Assembly (NCBI GenBank): GCA_022702705.1
Contig: JAKZJZ010000057.1
Location: forward strand, 1 to 64,000
Reading direction: 5' to 3'
Origin: Papilionanthe hookeriana x Papilionanthe teres
Lineage: Eukaryota > Streptophyta > Magnoliopsida > Asparagales > Orchidaceae
Length of the DNA stretch: 64,000 nt
The first letter of the stretch is position 1; each line of letters opens with the position of its first letter. Made by a program: the position numbers and the translations under genes. This document shows, one piece after another, positions 34,190 through 44,677 of this stretch. Under the pieces are notes generated by a model. That model ran no database searches, was not told the origin of the DNA, and was given only the letters and a program-made list of their open reading frames with translations.

Positions 34190-35140
34190 TTGGAGCGGCA
34201 TGTTGTATCAATTTTAGACTTCGTTTATTGTCTATCCGATCCATGTCCCTAGTCAGTTGCATTTTTGATGCATGACATTTGACCCGATATTTTCCCCGGC
34301 ATGAATTGCCTTAGCCAGTTCTTGCAGGAAATATCTGTTGAGCTCTCCTCAGCGACAGCTACTTCGCTAGTTCTGAGGGCCACTTTAGCGAGACTTATTT
34401 CGCTAGTGCTTGCTTAAAGCACTCTACATTTGGACTTGTAAGTCCACCTCGATGATATTTCGATTGGCTTGGTTAGTTTGGTCCGCCTCATTGAATGACA
34501 CGTTGTATCAGTCGCTCAGTTGATCCATGTCTACACCGGGATATTTGATGCCTCCCAGCATAATTATTTGCTAAATGGGAGAATCCCCTGCGAGATTTGT
34601 CTCACTAGTGCTTACATAAAAGCACTTTTGTGGTTAGACAATTTCAGTTAGCTAACCCCATTAATTCTTTCGATTATTTGGTTAGTTCTGTCTGCCACAT
34701 CGAGTAACATGTTGCATTGGCCTTACCGCCGATCCATGTTTAGTTGGATCGCTCTATGTATCCAAGCATATACTTCGAGCATGATACCTCGGGCTATTTT
34801 AGCCATATGGTCGCTCATTCGGTGCATAGGCAGGATACCTCCCCTGTCCTATTTGATATTTTCGACTACTTCGGTTGGTTCTATCCACCACGTCGAGTCA
34901 CATGTCGTATCGATTTTAACACCGATTCATGTTCTTTTGGAGCGTTTTGACATCCGATTATACTTTGAGCATGTTGCCTCAGGCTGTTGCGCCATATGAC
35001 TACTCGTTTGATGTGTAGGCAAGATGCATAACTCTTGTCCTTTCTGATGCTTGGCCAGGATACATACCTTCTGTGCCATTTGATATGTGACGTAGGGTAC
35101 ATACCTCCTACTTTACTTGATGTGTAGTCAGGATACATAC
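34190..35140 (+). repeat. Degenerate tandem repeats of about 200-300 bp
   Basis: The motif ACATGTTGTATCGATTTT-like followed by CGATCCATGTTTA-like recurs near 34198, 34497, 34708 and 34902, and once near 31314 at the start of the region. Units are strongly diverged. Confidence 0.5.
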
Positions 35141-35189
35141 TTCATGGACTACCTCGATCAGGATATATACCTTCCTGATCATTTGATGT

Positions 35190-36110
35190 TCCGATCAACG
35201 GCACTATTGCCTTCACTTGGTCGACCCTTGATGATAAGATCTTATTATGAGGCACGTCGGGTTTCGTAGCCATTTGGCTTTGAGGTCTCTCGAACTGCAT
35301 GCCCATTTCGACTGGTTCCCTTATGAGAGCATTTTTCGGCTTTACATAGCCATATACTTTGATGTTTCTTGAGCCACATGACACTTTAGTCGGCTCTGTA
35401 CAAGGACATCTCGTCTTTTGACGTTTTGGCCCCGTAGCCGTTTGATATGACATTTCTCGAGCTATATGACGCTCTAGTCAGCTCTTATGAGAATATATTG
35501 TCATATCCGGCTCATTATCCTTTCGATACTTCTCGAACCACATGTCCCTTTTGGGCCGGTTCATTTATGAGAGTATCCCTTCTCCGGACGCTTTTGGCTT
35601 TCTAGCCATGTTCCTCGAGCCATATGACACTTTAGTCAGCTTTGTTTTGAGGATACCCTGCCTTTTGACAACTTTACCTTTGTGGTCGTTTGATACAACA
35701 CCTCTCGAGCTATATGACATTCTAGTCAGCTCTTTTATGAGAATATATTGTCGTATCCAGCTCATTAGCCTTTCGATACTTCTCGAACCACATGTCCCTT
35801 TTAGGCCGGTTCATTTCCGAGAGTATCCCATCTCCGGTCGCTTTTGGCTTTCTAGCCATGTTCCTCAAGCCATATGATAGTTTAGTCGGCTCTGTTACGA
35901 GGACATCCTGTCTTTTGACATTTTTTTTGGCTATGTAGTCGTTTGATACGACACCTCTCGAGCTATATGGCGCTCTAGTCAGCTCTTATGAGGACATATT
36001 GTCGTATCAGATTCATTAGCCTTTCGATACTTCTCAGACCATATGTCCCTTTTGGGCCGGTTCATTTATGAGAGTATCCATTCTTCAGACATTTCTTGGG
36101 TCATGCCTCT
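35190..36110 (+). repeat. Tandem repeat of about 250 bp, nearly three units
   Basis: TTTGATATGACA-like starts occur at 35441, 35689 and 35942. Units share CTCGAGCTATATGACGCTC, GTCAGCTCTTATGAGAATAT and GGGCCGGTTCATTTATGAGA. A partial copy precedes them from about 35190. Confidence 0.75.
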
Positions 36111-36235
36111 ATGGCCTCTGAACCCACCCCTAGGTTATGCCTTTATGGCCTCTGAACCTATTTATGTAGTTATGCTTTTATGGCCCTTGAACCACTATGT
36201 TTGGTCATGCCTTCACGGCCTCTGAACCACCTCTC
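36100..36235 (+). repeat. Minisatellite, TATGCCTCTACGGCCTCTGA family, first block
   Basis: Four units of about 33-36 bp with the core TATGCCTTTATGGCCTCTGA or variants, alternating between two kinds of spacer. The same family resumes at 36825. Confidence 0.75.
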
Positions 36236-36429
36236 TCCTTTTCCTTTTAGGTCAACCATTCTTTATACTCACTGGTTTAATCACCACCTCTGATCAGGAT
36301 ATGTTGTGTTTTATAGCCACCTGATTAAAGTGATGGGTGTTTCATCTCAAGGAGATCAGTAGACTCGCAATCAGGGTCTCTTTCAGAGGAAACACAACAG
36401 GAGATTTGGTCACACGAGATGACTGGGTT

Positions 36430-36735
36430 TTCTCCCCTACCGTTTCGAATGTGGTCAGGTACGGGGTTTTCATCGATTCTGTTGTTTCGAATGAGGTCAA
36501 ACAGGTCGATATTGCCGTTTCGAATAAGTTCAGGCAAACCCAGCCAAACATGTCCAGTTTATCTGGCCTGGTTGGGTCCTTTCTCTCCTACCGTTTCGAA
36601 TGTGGTCAGGTACGGGATTTTCATCGACTCTGTTATTTCGAATGAGGTCAGACAGATCGATTTTGCCGTTTTGAATGAGGTCAGACAAATCTTTTCTCAG
36701 TCATACCATGTCCAGTTTATCTGGCCTGGCTGAGC
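36430..36735 (+). repeat. Tandem duplication of about 151 bp
   Basis: CTACCGTTTCGAATGTGGTC at 36437 and 36588 starts two copies. Each contains internal TTTCGAATGAGGTCA repeats and ends with CATGTCCAGTTTATCTGGCC. Confidence 0.75.
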
Positions 36736-36824
36736 TCTTCGTTGGACAGTTAGCTTCGACTACTGACCACCACCCCCAACCATACCATGCCTAGTTTTTT
36801 TGGCCTGGTTGGGATTCTTTGTGG

Positions 36825-37030
36825 TTATGCCTCTAAGGCCTCTGAACCACCCCCCTAGGTTATGCCTCTACAGCCTCTGAACCTATTTTCGTGGTTATGC
36901 CTCTACGGCCTCTGAACCACCCCCCTAGGTTATGCCTCTACGGCCTCTGAACCTATTTTTGTGGTTATGCCTTTACGGCTTCTGAACCACCCCTTTTAGG
37001 TTATGCCTTTACGGCCTCTGAACCTATTTC
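36825..37030 (+). repeat. Minisatellite, TATGCCTCTACGGCCTCTGA family, second block
   Basis: Six units of about 35 bp arranged as three dimers: one half-unit ends AACCACCCCCCTAG, the other AACCTATTTTCGTGG. This is a small higher-order repeat. Confidence 0.85.
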
Positions 37031-37309
37031 TGGCGATTGACCGGTCACGACAGGTTAGCCACACCCTCGACCATACCATGTCCAGTTTATCTGGCCTGGT
37101 CGAGGTTTCTTTTACTCTTTTCTTGGGATGTCACCTCGACTACCAAGGGATACTCTCCATTAAGGATGCTTCCAACAAGTGCACTGTGCCTCAGGGGCGC
37201 ACCACACTTGTTGGGGGTCCTTTGTTGGCATCATTTTTTTTATATATTACATGTGCGGGAAATTGGCTTAAATTGGTCCATCCACCTACGAGCTTTTTCA
37301 GATGTCCCC

Positions 37310-37690
37310 TAACGATGAAACAGACCACGCGAGTGTGTCCGGGACATCGATATTACCTAGGAAGGACATTTATTTTGCTACGGCTTTGCGGGCGGGGTAA
37401 AAATTGTGCAAATTATCGTTTTTAGCACGATCGTCTGAAAGTCACTCAAACGACTCCGGATGACGAAACGGATCACACAATTGTGTCCGGGACGTCGATT
37501 TTACCTACGGAGGATGTTCATTTTGCTACGATATAGCGAGCGGGCCTAAAATATGCGAATTATTCTTTTTTGGCCCATTTGCTAAAAAGTGGCCCGAGCG
37601 GCCCCGAACGACACCGAATGACCAAACGGACCGCACCATTGCGTCCGGAACGTCGATTTTAGCTAAGAGGAACATCTACTTCGCTGCGAG
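37310..37690 (+). repeat. Tandem repeat of about 150 bp, three units
   Basis: GATGAAACAGACC-like starts at 37314, 37462 and 37620, followed by TTGTGTCCGGGACGTCGAT. The units are CpG-rich and diverged. Confidence 0.75.
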
Positions 37691-37725
37691 GACGTGTACA
37701 TGCTGAAAATTCACAGAGGATAATT

Positions 37726-37726
<1 letters not shown>

Positions 37727-37756
<30 letters not shown>

Positions 37757-37791
37757 ATAATATATATAATATTATATATTATCTTATATAA
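37727..37791 (+). promoter_or_regulatory. AAT/TA simple repeat with TATA-like sequence
   Basis: AATAATAATATTATTATTAT runs into TATATAATATATATAATAT and TTATATAAAAAAAAC. Immediately downstream lies GC-rich leader-like DNA. This could be the core promoter of the long LTR, by analogy with the E2 LTR; it could also be only a microsatellite. Confidence 0.35.
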
Positions 37792-38699
37792 AAAAAACTC
37801 ACTCATTCTAACCTCTCCCCCTCTCTCTACCCGATTGTATCGCAAACCCTTGCAGCCGCCAACCCCATTTTCGCGAAAAACCTAGCCGGGTCTCCCTCTC
37901 GCTTCGCGGGATCTCCTCCAAGTCACCGGCGAAGGCCGGCGCCGCCATCCTCTTCCCCGCCGGAACTCCTCCGGTCGCCGGTCGAGAAGCCCGCACTCCT
38001 TTATCCCTCGCGCCCGCTCCTCTTCCTCCTCTTCTTCCTCGCGAAGCCGGCGCCCTGCACCAACCTCCCTTGCTCGCCGGAGCTTCTCCTCCAGCCGCCG
38101 GCGTCCCTACTGTCCGAACCTGCTGCAGCCATATTTTTATTATTATTATTTCTTTTATATTTTTCTCCCATTCTTCTTCTTGGCCGAAGTTCTCGCTGCC
38201 ACTTCTTTGCCGACGGCCATCCCCTCTTGCCATAAACTCCATGGATGCAGACGAAGTGTGCTCAAATTTTGGTAAAATCCTACTCTAAATCTCTTGAATG
38301 TGTAGATATTGTTTTACAAAATTAAGCAAAAATTGATGTATAGTGATTTGCAAGCTGGGATGTTGATTCATAGATGCATACAAGTGGATCTTTGGTGATT
38401 TAAAATCATTTGGAAGAAGTGCCAATGTTTCATTGTAATCTCTCATAGTGTTGGAAAACAATAGGGATATTGCATCGAGCTTTCTAACATTTCTCTATAA
38501 ATTTATGCTTGTAAGACAATGTCGAGCAAGACTTCGATCCAACCTCTTCTGAAGGTACATTTTAGTTATATTTTTATATGCTAAAATTATTTATTTCTGG
38601 TACTTTGCATACATCGCGTATTCCTCCCTTGTTAGCGTGGTTTTGTTGTGAGGTGTGTCTCTTGCCCTCATTGCGTCGTATTTTCCTCGTTGCATGATT
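37792..38699 (+). other. GC-rich leader-like block, then non-coding DNA
   Basis: Positions 37800-38240 are GC-rich and pyrimidine-rich on the plus strand (many CCGCCGG and CTCCTCC runs). The 144-codon minus-strand open frame here is Gly/Arg/Ala-rich, as expected from composition alone, and is rejected as a gene. From 38240 to 38700 the DNA is AT-richer with no recognisable feature. Confidence 0.4.
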
Positions 38700-39098
38700 T
38701 ATTGCGAGGTGCGTTGGCGCACGGACCGAACACCGGCGGTTCGCAGGAATCGAGGGCTCTTCTTCAGCATAAAGAGAACACGTCTTCAACCGTCACGGTG
38801 GTGAGATTTCTCTGTCCCTTAGCCGACCCTAGGTTTAGTCCGGTCTACGCGTGTGGGTTCGATCGCCCACATGGGGTGCATGCGCCAGCATGAGTTGGCG
38901 TGTTGACGTGCCTATGTGATGGATCGTTGATTTACCTAGAGTGAGCTATAGGTTAGGAATTTTGTGCGTTGGCCAATTCCTATTCGTAGCCTAGCGATTT
39001 CCCTGTTCTGAGCTCTAGATCTTAATCCTGCTGGGTTGGAATCCCAATTTCCCACGGTTTTGGCGCTCCTAATCTCCCTTGGAGGGATTAGTCGAGTT

Positions 39099-39149
39099 CG
39101 ATCTTAGAGGACGGGAAAAGCTTTGTAGCCAGTCCGTCCTATAAGATCG
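39099..39149 (+). other. Stem-loop A of a hairpin pair
   Basis: CGATCTTA then AGGACGG pair with CCGTCCT then TAAGATCG, 15 pairs with one mismatch, around the 19-nt loop GAAAAGCTTTGTAGCCAGT. Confidence 0.75.
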
Positions 39150-39152
39150 GGG

Positions 39153-39199
39153 CGTTCGTAGAGCGGAAAAAGCTTTGTAGCTAGTCCGCCCTACGAACG
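39153..39199 (+). other. Stem-loop B of a hairpin pair
   Basis: CGTTCGTAG then GCGG pair with CCGC then CTACGAACG, 13 pairs with one mismatch, around AAAAAGCTTTGTAGCTAGT. The loop matches loop A at 17 of 19 bases, while the stems are different sequences. Confidence 0.75.
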
Positions 39200-39534
39200 G
39201 TGGAGAGTTTCCCCTACGAGAAATCGGAGCGGAAACCCTCTACATAGCCACGCCAAAACTGGAGGCGGCGATGCCGCAGATCCAAGTTCGTCAACCCTAG
39301 GTACCTATGTGAGGTCGTTAGGACGAGTTCGACATGCCGTCGAGTGTTGGGGTTGTGTTGCATGTGCATGCTCCATCTTATTGCATTTTGCATGTGACCA
39401 CTTATTGCATTATATTGCATGTTTGTATGTTTGTGCATGTTGGTCTGGTTGCATGCTCGCACCATATTCTGTGTTTGCATTTCCATTTGCACCGCACTTT
39501 TATGATTCTCCCTAGTGAGAATTATCCCACCTCC

Positions 39535-39700
39535 GAGTCACTGCCTCCTCGGTATACTCATTTGCTCGGGCCGCTGCCGCTACGGCATGCCCACCTTCGG
39601 GTCACTGCCTCCTTGGCATACCCATCCTTTGGGCCGATGCCGCTACGGCATGCCCGCTCTTTCTGAGTCACTGCTTTCACGGTATACTCACCCTCACTAC
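39535..39700 (+). repeat. Tandem repeat of 64-66 bp, two and a half units
   Basis: Units begin GAGTCACTGCCTCC or similar at 39535, 39599 and 39665 and contain the palindromic ATGCCGCTACGGCATGCCC. Confidence 0.8.
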
Positions 39701-39900
39701 TTTGGTGCATCCTCTTTGCATGTAGCATCTTTGCATTTTGCATGATGTGTGTGCTTGCCCTTTTGGGTGCCGAGCTAGTGATTGTTTCGTACTTCGGTCA
39801 GCGAGTCACAATGTGGGCTTCTTGCATGACTGTTTGTTTACCCATTCCTCGATGGCTTGTCCTACTCGTTAGGAGAGTGACCCCGTGTCGGTCGCGATGC

Positions 39901-39951
39901 CTTAACAAGCATTGCTTGCTGGGTTGATCCCAATGAGCAATGCTAGTTAAG
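39901..39951 (+). other. 51-nt stem-loop
   Basis: CTTAAC and AGCATTGCT pair with AGCAATGCT and GTTAAG, 15 pairs with one A-A mismatch and a 19-nt loop. Its size and single internal mismatch resemble stem-loop A at 39099. Confidence 0.7.
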
Positions 39952-40319
39952 TCATCGGGATCAGCACAAGTATGATTGTGCTAAGGATCCATTGGATCTA
40001 ACTTGTGTCACCCCTCTTCGTGACGCCCTTTAGATCCTTCGGATCTTTAGGTCGGGGCCGGTATGGGTTTTGTGACTATCCTAAAAGTTTTGGTTTTGTT
40101 TCATTTTGATGTCGTTGTTTTGTTGTCATTTTATTTTTGTTTTGTTATTGTGGTTTTGTTTTAATGTCATTGTTGTCTCATATTTAGAATGTCGTCTTGC
40201 AAAATAGAGTTAGCACACCCTAATAACATGCAAAGTAAACATAAAACGTAACTTATCTTCAACCAGGTTAAGATGTCCATGGCTCTGTCGTCCCAGGGTC
40301 GTCCCGTGGTTGAACAAGA

Positions 40320-41702
40320 GTCTTTTATCGATTTAGGTTTAAGTCAACTCCAACCTAAGAGTCACATTCGATTTATCTTCAAGTTGGATCAACCTAAGAG
40401 TCTGATTTGATTTATGTTCAAGCTTGATTGAACCTAAGAGTTTGATTTGATTTATGTTCAAGTTAGATTGAACATAAGAGTCTCATTGGATTTAGATTCA
40501 ATTTAGATCGTAACCTAAGAGTTCGATTTGATTTAGGTTCAAGTTCGGTCAATCCTAGGAGTCTCGATTTGATTTAGGGTCAAGTTGGATTAAACTTAAG
40601 AGTCTGATTTGATTTAGGTTCAAGTTAGTTGAACCTAAGAGCTGATTTGATTTAAAGTTTAATTAAGCCTAACATGAGTAAGGTTTAATTAGTTTTATTA
40701 GGTCTATTAGAGTTAGACCTAATTTGGGTTTGTTGAATTAAGCCTAATGTAAATAAGGCTTAATGTTGTTAATTGTGTCTATTTATGGTTAATCTTCATT
40801 TGAAGTTTTAGATTTAGTTTGGGTTCAATGTCAACTCCAAGAAATTTAGATTTAACTTAGGTTCATTTGGCTGAATCCATACTTGCTAGTTTAAGTCGAC
40901 TTAGATTCAATTTAGGGCCTGAACCCAAGGCTCAGTGTAGACATAGCTCCAATTTAGGTTGAACCTAAAGTTTATGTCGAGTTAGATTTTAATTTGGGTC
41001 AATCTAAAGTTTATATTAAGTTAGATTCAATTTGGGTTGAATCTAAAAATTTATATGAATTAGGTTCAATGTTGGTTGAACCTATAGTTTGGTTGTGTCT
41101 AACAATAATCTGCTTAGTTAGTTAGGATCAAGTTAGGTTGAATCTAAGTTAAAACTTAATTTAGGTTCTATGTAAGTCAACCTAAGGTTCACTAGGTTTA
41201 ACCTAAGTTATGCTCGAGTTAGGTCTAATTTAGGTCAAAATAAAGGTTCGTGTTAACTTGGGTTCAAGTTAGGTCAAACTTGCCAAGGTTTGAGTTTAGG
41301 TTCAATGGCGTTCAATCTCAGAGGTTTGGTTAACTCGGGGTCTGCTAGGTTCATCCTAAGTTAGAAGCCGATTTAGTTTCACGGGTTTAACCTAAGGTTT
41401 GGTAAGCTCGAGTTCAAGTTAGGTTGAACTGCTTAAGTTTAATTTTAGGTTCAATGTATGTTGAACCTAAATTTTGGTTATGTTCAATTTGGGTTGAATC
41501 GGAAGTTTAATGGAGGCCCTGTGGGCTCGAACATGCAGCGTCAAGCGTTCACGTGTGTCGAACCCAAGGTTAAAGTTGCCAGTTCAATCTAAGTCGAACC
41601 TGAGGTTTGGTTAACTCTTGGGTTCAAGATGTGAATTGCACTCGAGTTATGATTTTATTTCTGCTTCAATTAAGGTTAGACTTAATTAGGATTTAAGGTT
41701 GT
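40320..41702 (+). repeat. AT-rich degenerate tandem array, left part
   Basis: From about 40355 to 40680, roughly eight units of about 40 bp follow the pattern AACCTAAGAGTCTGATTTGA plus TTTAGGTTCAAGTTGGATTG. Further right the same words (TTAGGTTCAA, GAACCTAA) continue in a less regular order. There are no genes. It is interrupted at 41702 by an LTR and resumes at 43506. Confidence 0.75.
41698..41702 (+). repeat. Possible target duplication, left (GTTGT)
   Basis: GTTGT before the LTR unit and CTTGT after it (43506-43510) share TTGT. Removing the unit restores the array phrase AAGGTTGTTTAAGCCTAA. Confidence 0.5.
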
Positions 41703-43505
41703 TGATACACCTAAAATATATAACATTTTTATGCACATTTCCGTATACCTATGTTTTATGGTATTGCACTTTAATGGAAGAAATTTTTGTGTTTTTCTTG
41801 TAGGTATGATTAAAATGAGTGATTGTGATGAAAGGAGCAAAAAGGATCAAATTTGAGCAAAAATAGAAAGGTGCAATTGCTCTAAATGCTCGTGCGCCTC
41901 GATGGCTAACATGTGCACCACAAGCAGTGCCGACGAATTTTAATTAATTTCTGCGCAAATTTAGCTATTTTTGGAAGATCCTTTGGTTTAAACTTTATTA
42001 ACTTCCCCTTTAACGCCAAAATTCATTTAAAATTTGAATGGATGGATGCATCTCTTGGTGTATCTATCAATTTAGACATAATTGAAGATACAACAAAGCA
42101 CCTTTCATGAATTATTAAAATGAAGAGTAAAAGATCAGAAAGTGGTGCCACACCAAAGAGAAGAGTTTTGAAGAAAATTCCGGCGAGAGAAGTTGGAGAA
42201 AAGCTTGAAGTGGTTCCAGTGAAAGAGGAAGAAAGAGAGCATTCTTCTTGCCATATTTTCTTTACTCTTCTACTTTACTTTATCATAGTTTGTATTAGAA
42301 TTTAGGAGAGTCAATCCTTAGAGTTGGCATCAACCTCTAAGGAGTTATCTAATGGAAAATAAAAGATTCAAAGGAATTTCGAGAGTCTTATTGAGAGGAT
42401 TTTCAGATAAGTGTTTATCTTTGCTTTTACATTTGGTTTTAAGAAAGACTTCGGTGTATTTTCACTAAGTTTTCTTCTTTCAAATCAAGTTGTGTTTATT
42501 TTTTTTCTCCATGAGTTCTGAGTAGTTATATTTATCTTTTTCCTTAAAATGATAAAGTAATTAAATTATGGAAGGAAGTTGTGTTAAGTATATATGTTTA
42601 ATGTTAGAATAAAGTTGTGATGATTTATTTTCGCACTTAATTTACTTCTCGATTTAGCTAATTAAGATGTTAAAATTTGTTATGAGATTATGTAAGAACC
42701 AATGCAGTATTGTCTCAATCAATAATTGGAAAGAATCACATACAATTGCATGGATGAGAATTGTAGTTCATATAATTGAATGCAAATAAATAGGTGGATA
42801 TGTTTTTAAGGGGGAGTAAAATAGAGGTCTTTAAAGGACAAAGCAAGCCCCCTTATTCGTTTGGAGGGGGAAAAAAATTTTGTTAAGAGATGTTAGGCCC
42901 TAGGTGGAGGGAATAGAGGGAACTCTAGAGTGAGAGCTGGTATCTTATCTCATTAACCCATCTACAAAATTTCAAAGCTTCAAATTAACCAATGTTCTTT
43001 GATAACTAAGGGTAAAGAATATAATCGTCATATTTGGCACAACACAATTAAATACTTCCACAACGAAATTCTATAATTATTACTGATTCATTAAAAGAGG
43101 AAAAAAATTACTTTATTCTCATTGCTTTCATATTGTTTTTTGAGTCTTGTTAATTTTAATTGCTTGGTTTACTTTTTCTTAAAATAAAACATCAAAAATA
43201 ATTTTTAAATTATCTATTTTAAAACATACTTTACAAAATCAATTTTAAAAGTAAAAAGTTAATTTTCTTTTTTCTTTATATTTTTAGACATTTCCCTGTG
43301 GGTTCGATATCTCGGGGCTTAATTAGAAAGTCCTATATTACTTAATAAACAATACATATAACTCGCATAGAATCCCATATTATAAAATAATTAAAATATA
43401 TTTTTTATTTTCAGAGTCAAGTTTTTGGCGTTGTTGCAAAGAAAGAGATATTAGTATCGAAAAGAAATAGAAGTGAAAATGTAAGCATAAAGATTCGGGG
43501 ATCAG
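41703..43505 (+). mobile_element. Solo-LTR-like unit of an Athila-type element
   Basis: The unit starts TGATACACC and ends GGGATCAG, inside the AT-rich array. Its right part has the phrase CCCTGTGGGTTCGATATCTC, typical of the end of plant gypsy LTRs, and at 43426-43443 a primer-site-like TGGCGTTGTTGCAAAGAA (12 of 18 bases of the tRNA-Asp site TGGCGCCGTTGCCGGGGA). It is homologous over its length to the reversed LTR at 44678-46226, which ends at the same GGATCAG. Either it is a true solo LTR, or an LTR plus primer site and about 60 bp of leader. Confidence 0.6.
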
Positions 43506-44677
43506 CTTGTTTAAGCCTAACGTAAGTATCTTGTTGGTTAATTAAGTCTAATTAAGCCGACTTAATTAGGATTTAAGGTCGTTTAAGCCTAATGTAAATA
43601 AGACTTAAAGGTTAATTAAGTATAATTAAGGTTGTACTTAATTAGGATTTAAGGTTGTTTAAGCCTAATATAAGTAAGGCTTAAAGGTTAATTAAGTCTA
43701 ATTAGGTTGCATATAATCGGGACATAAGGTTATTTAAGCCTAATGTAAGTAAGGCTAAAGGTTAGTTAAAGTCTAGTTAGGTTAATTTAATTTGACTTAA
43801 GGTTGTTTCTGCTTCAATGTAAGTAAGGTTTAAAGGTTAATTAAGTCTAATTAGGGTTAGACTTAATCAGGAATTAAGGTTGTTTTTAAATTAATATAAG
43901 TAAAGCAAAGGTTAATTAAGTCTAACTGGTGGTTGGGACTTAATTAAGACTTAAGATTGTTTGTGCCTAATGTAAGTAAGACTTAAAGGTTAATTAAGTC
44001 TAATTAGGGTTAGACTTAATAAGGAATTATTAAGTTAAATTTATTGTGATTAGGATCTAACTTGTTTTAATTCAGTTCAATCGTGTCTTACACTTTAATC
44101 GGGGGTTTATTAAATTCCTAACCTAATGTGGTTAAGGGTTCAACTTGGTTTAATTAGGTCTAATTTATGTCTTAGACTTAATTGTTGGTTTATTAAGTTA
44201 AATCTAATATGATTAAGGTCTAAACTGATTTAACTAGGTCTAATTGTTGTCTTATATCTAATTTGTTTTACTGTTAAACCTAATGCGGTTAAGGTTCAAC
44301 TGGATTAATTAGGTTTCTTAATCGTGTCTTAGACTCCACCGAGGTTTATTAAATTAAAGCTAATGTAATTAAGGTCTAAATTGGTTTAATTAGGTCAATT
44401 GTTGTCTTAGACCTGGATTTATTAAGTTAAACCACCGCGTTAAGGTCTAACTTAGTTTAATAAGGTCTAATTGCCTTAGGCCTAATTTGGGTTTAGTTGC
44501 TAAACCTAATGTGATTAAGGTCTAACTTGGTTTAATTAGGTATAATTGCTTTCTTAGACCTAATTGCGGTTTATTAAGTTAAAATTAATGTGGTTAAGGT
44601 TTAACTTGTTTAATTAGGTCTAATTGGTGCCCAGACTCAATTTGGGTTTATTAATTTAAACCTAATGTAATTAAGGT
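43506..44677 (+). repeat. AT-rich degenerate tandem array, right part
   Basis: Units of roughly 76 bp carry TTTAAGCCTAATGTAAGTAA, GGCTTAAAGGTTAATTAAGT and GACTTAATTAGGATTTAAGG. From about 44090 a related set of roughly 90-bp units with TTAGACCTAATTTGGGTTTA continues to 44677. There are no genes. Confidence 0.75.

Larger units (their letters stand above)
38700..40060 (+). other. Region dense in perfect stem-loops
   Basis: Stems include GTGCG/CGCAC (38709-38722), CGAAC/GTTCG (38727-38743), TGTGGG/CCCACA (38852-38871), CGCCA/TGGCG (38883-38900), CTAAT/ATTAG (39069-39091), two paralogous 47-51 nt hairpins (39099-39199), a 51-nt hairpin (39901-39951) and AGCACAA/TTGTGCT (39963-39982). No gene is visible. 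Such clusters also end the E1 and E2 LTRs, so this is probably the R-U5 part of an LTR. Confidence 0.55.
31304..40319 (+). mobile_element. Probable 3' LTR of E1 or a related long LTR, repeat-rich
   Basis: The region begins TGTTGATAAC after a purine tract and has no recognisable gene. It is built from several diverged tandem-repeat families (listed separately), then an AT-rich TATA-like tract at 37727, a GC-rich leader-like block (37800-38240) and a hairpin cluster (38700-40060). This order (repeat-rich U3, promoter, GC-rich leader, structured U5) matches E2. However, no convincing match to the E1 LTR end at 1-654 occurs, so the assignment stays tentative. An open frame at 31502-31885 (127 codons) resembles nothing I know. 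Confidence 0.35.

Noticed and set aside
37808..38242. 144-codon minus-strand open frame, the longest on that strand between 31 and 44 kb
   Set aside because: It is Gly/Arg/Ala-rich and lies in a CCG/CTC-rich stretch where stops are rare; no domain, and the likely role is a plus-strand leader of an LTR.
39757..39830. Possible match to the E1 LTR start of the window (GCCCTT-GG and TGTGGGCTTC words)
   Set aside because: Too short and diverged to be a partner LTR, which should be highly similar.
40060..40320. Possible relation to the E2 LTR (GACTATCCTAAAAG and ACATGCAAAGTAAAC words resembling the reversed LTR near 55690-55750)
   Set aside because: Only short words match, with no continuous alignment by eye; left as unassigned.
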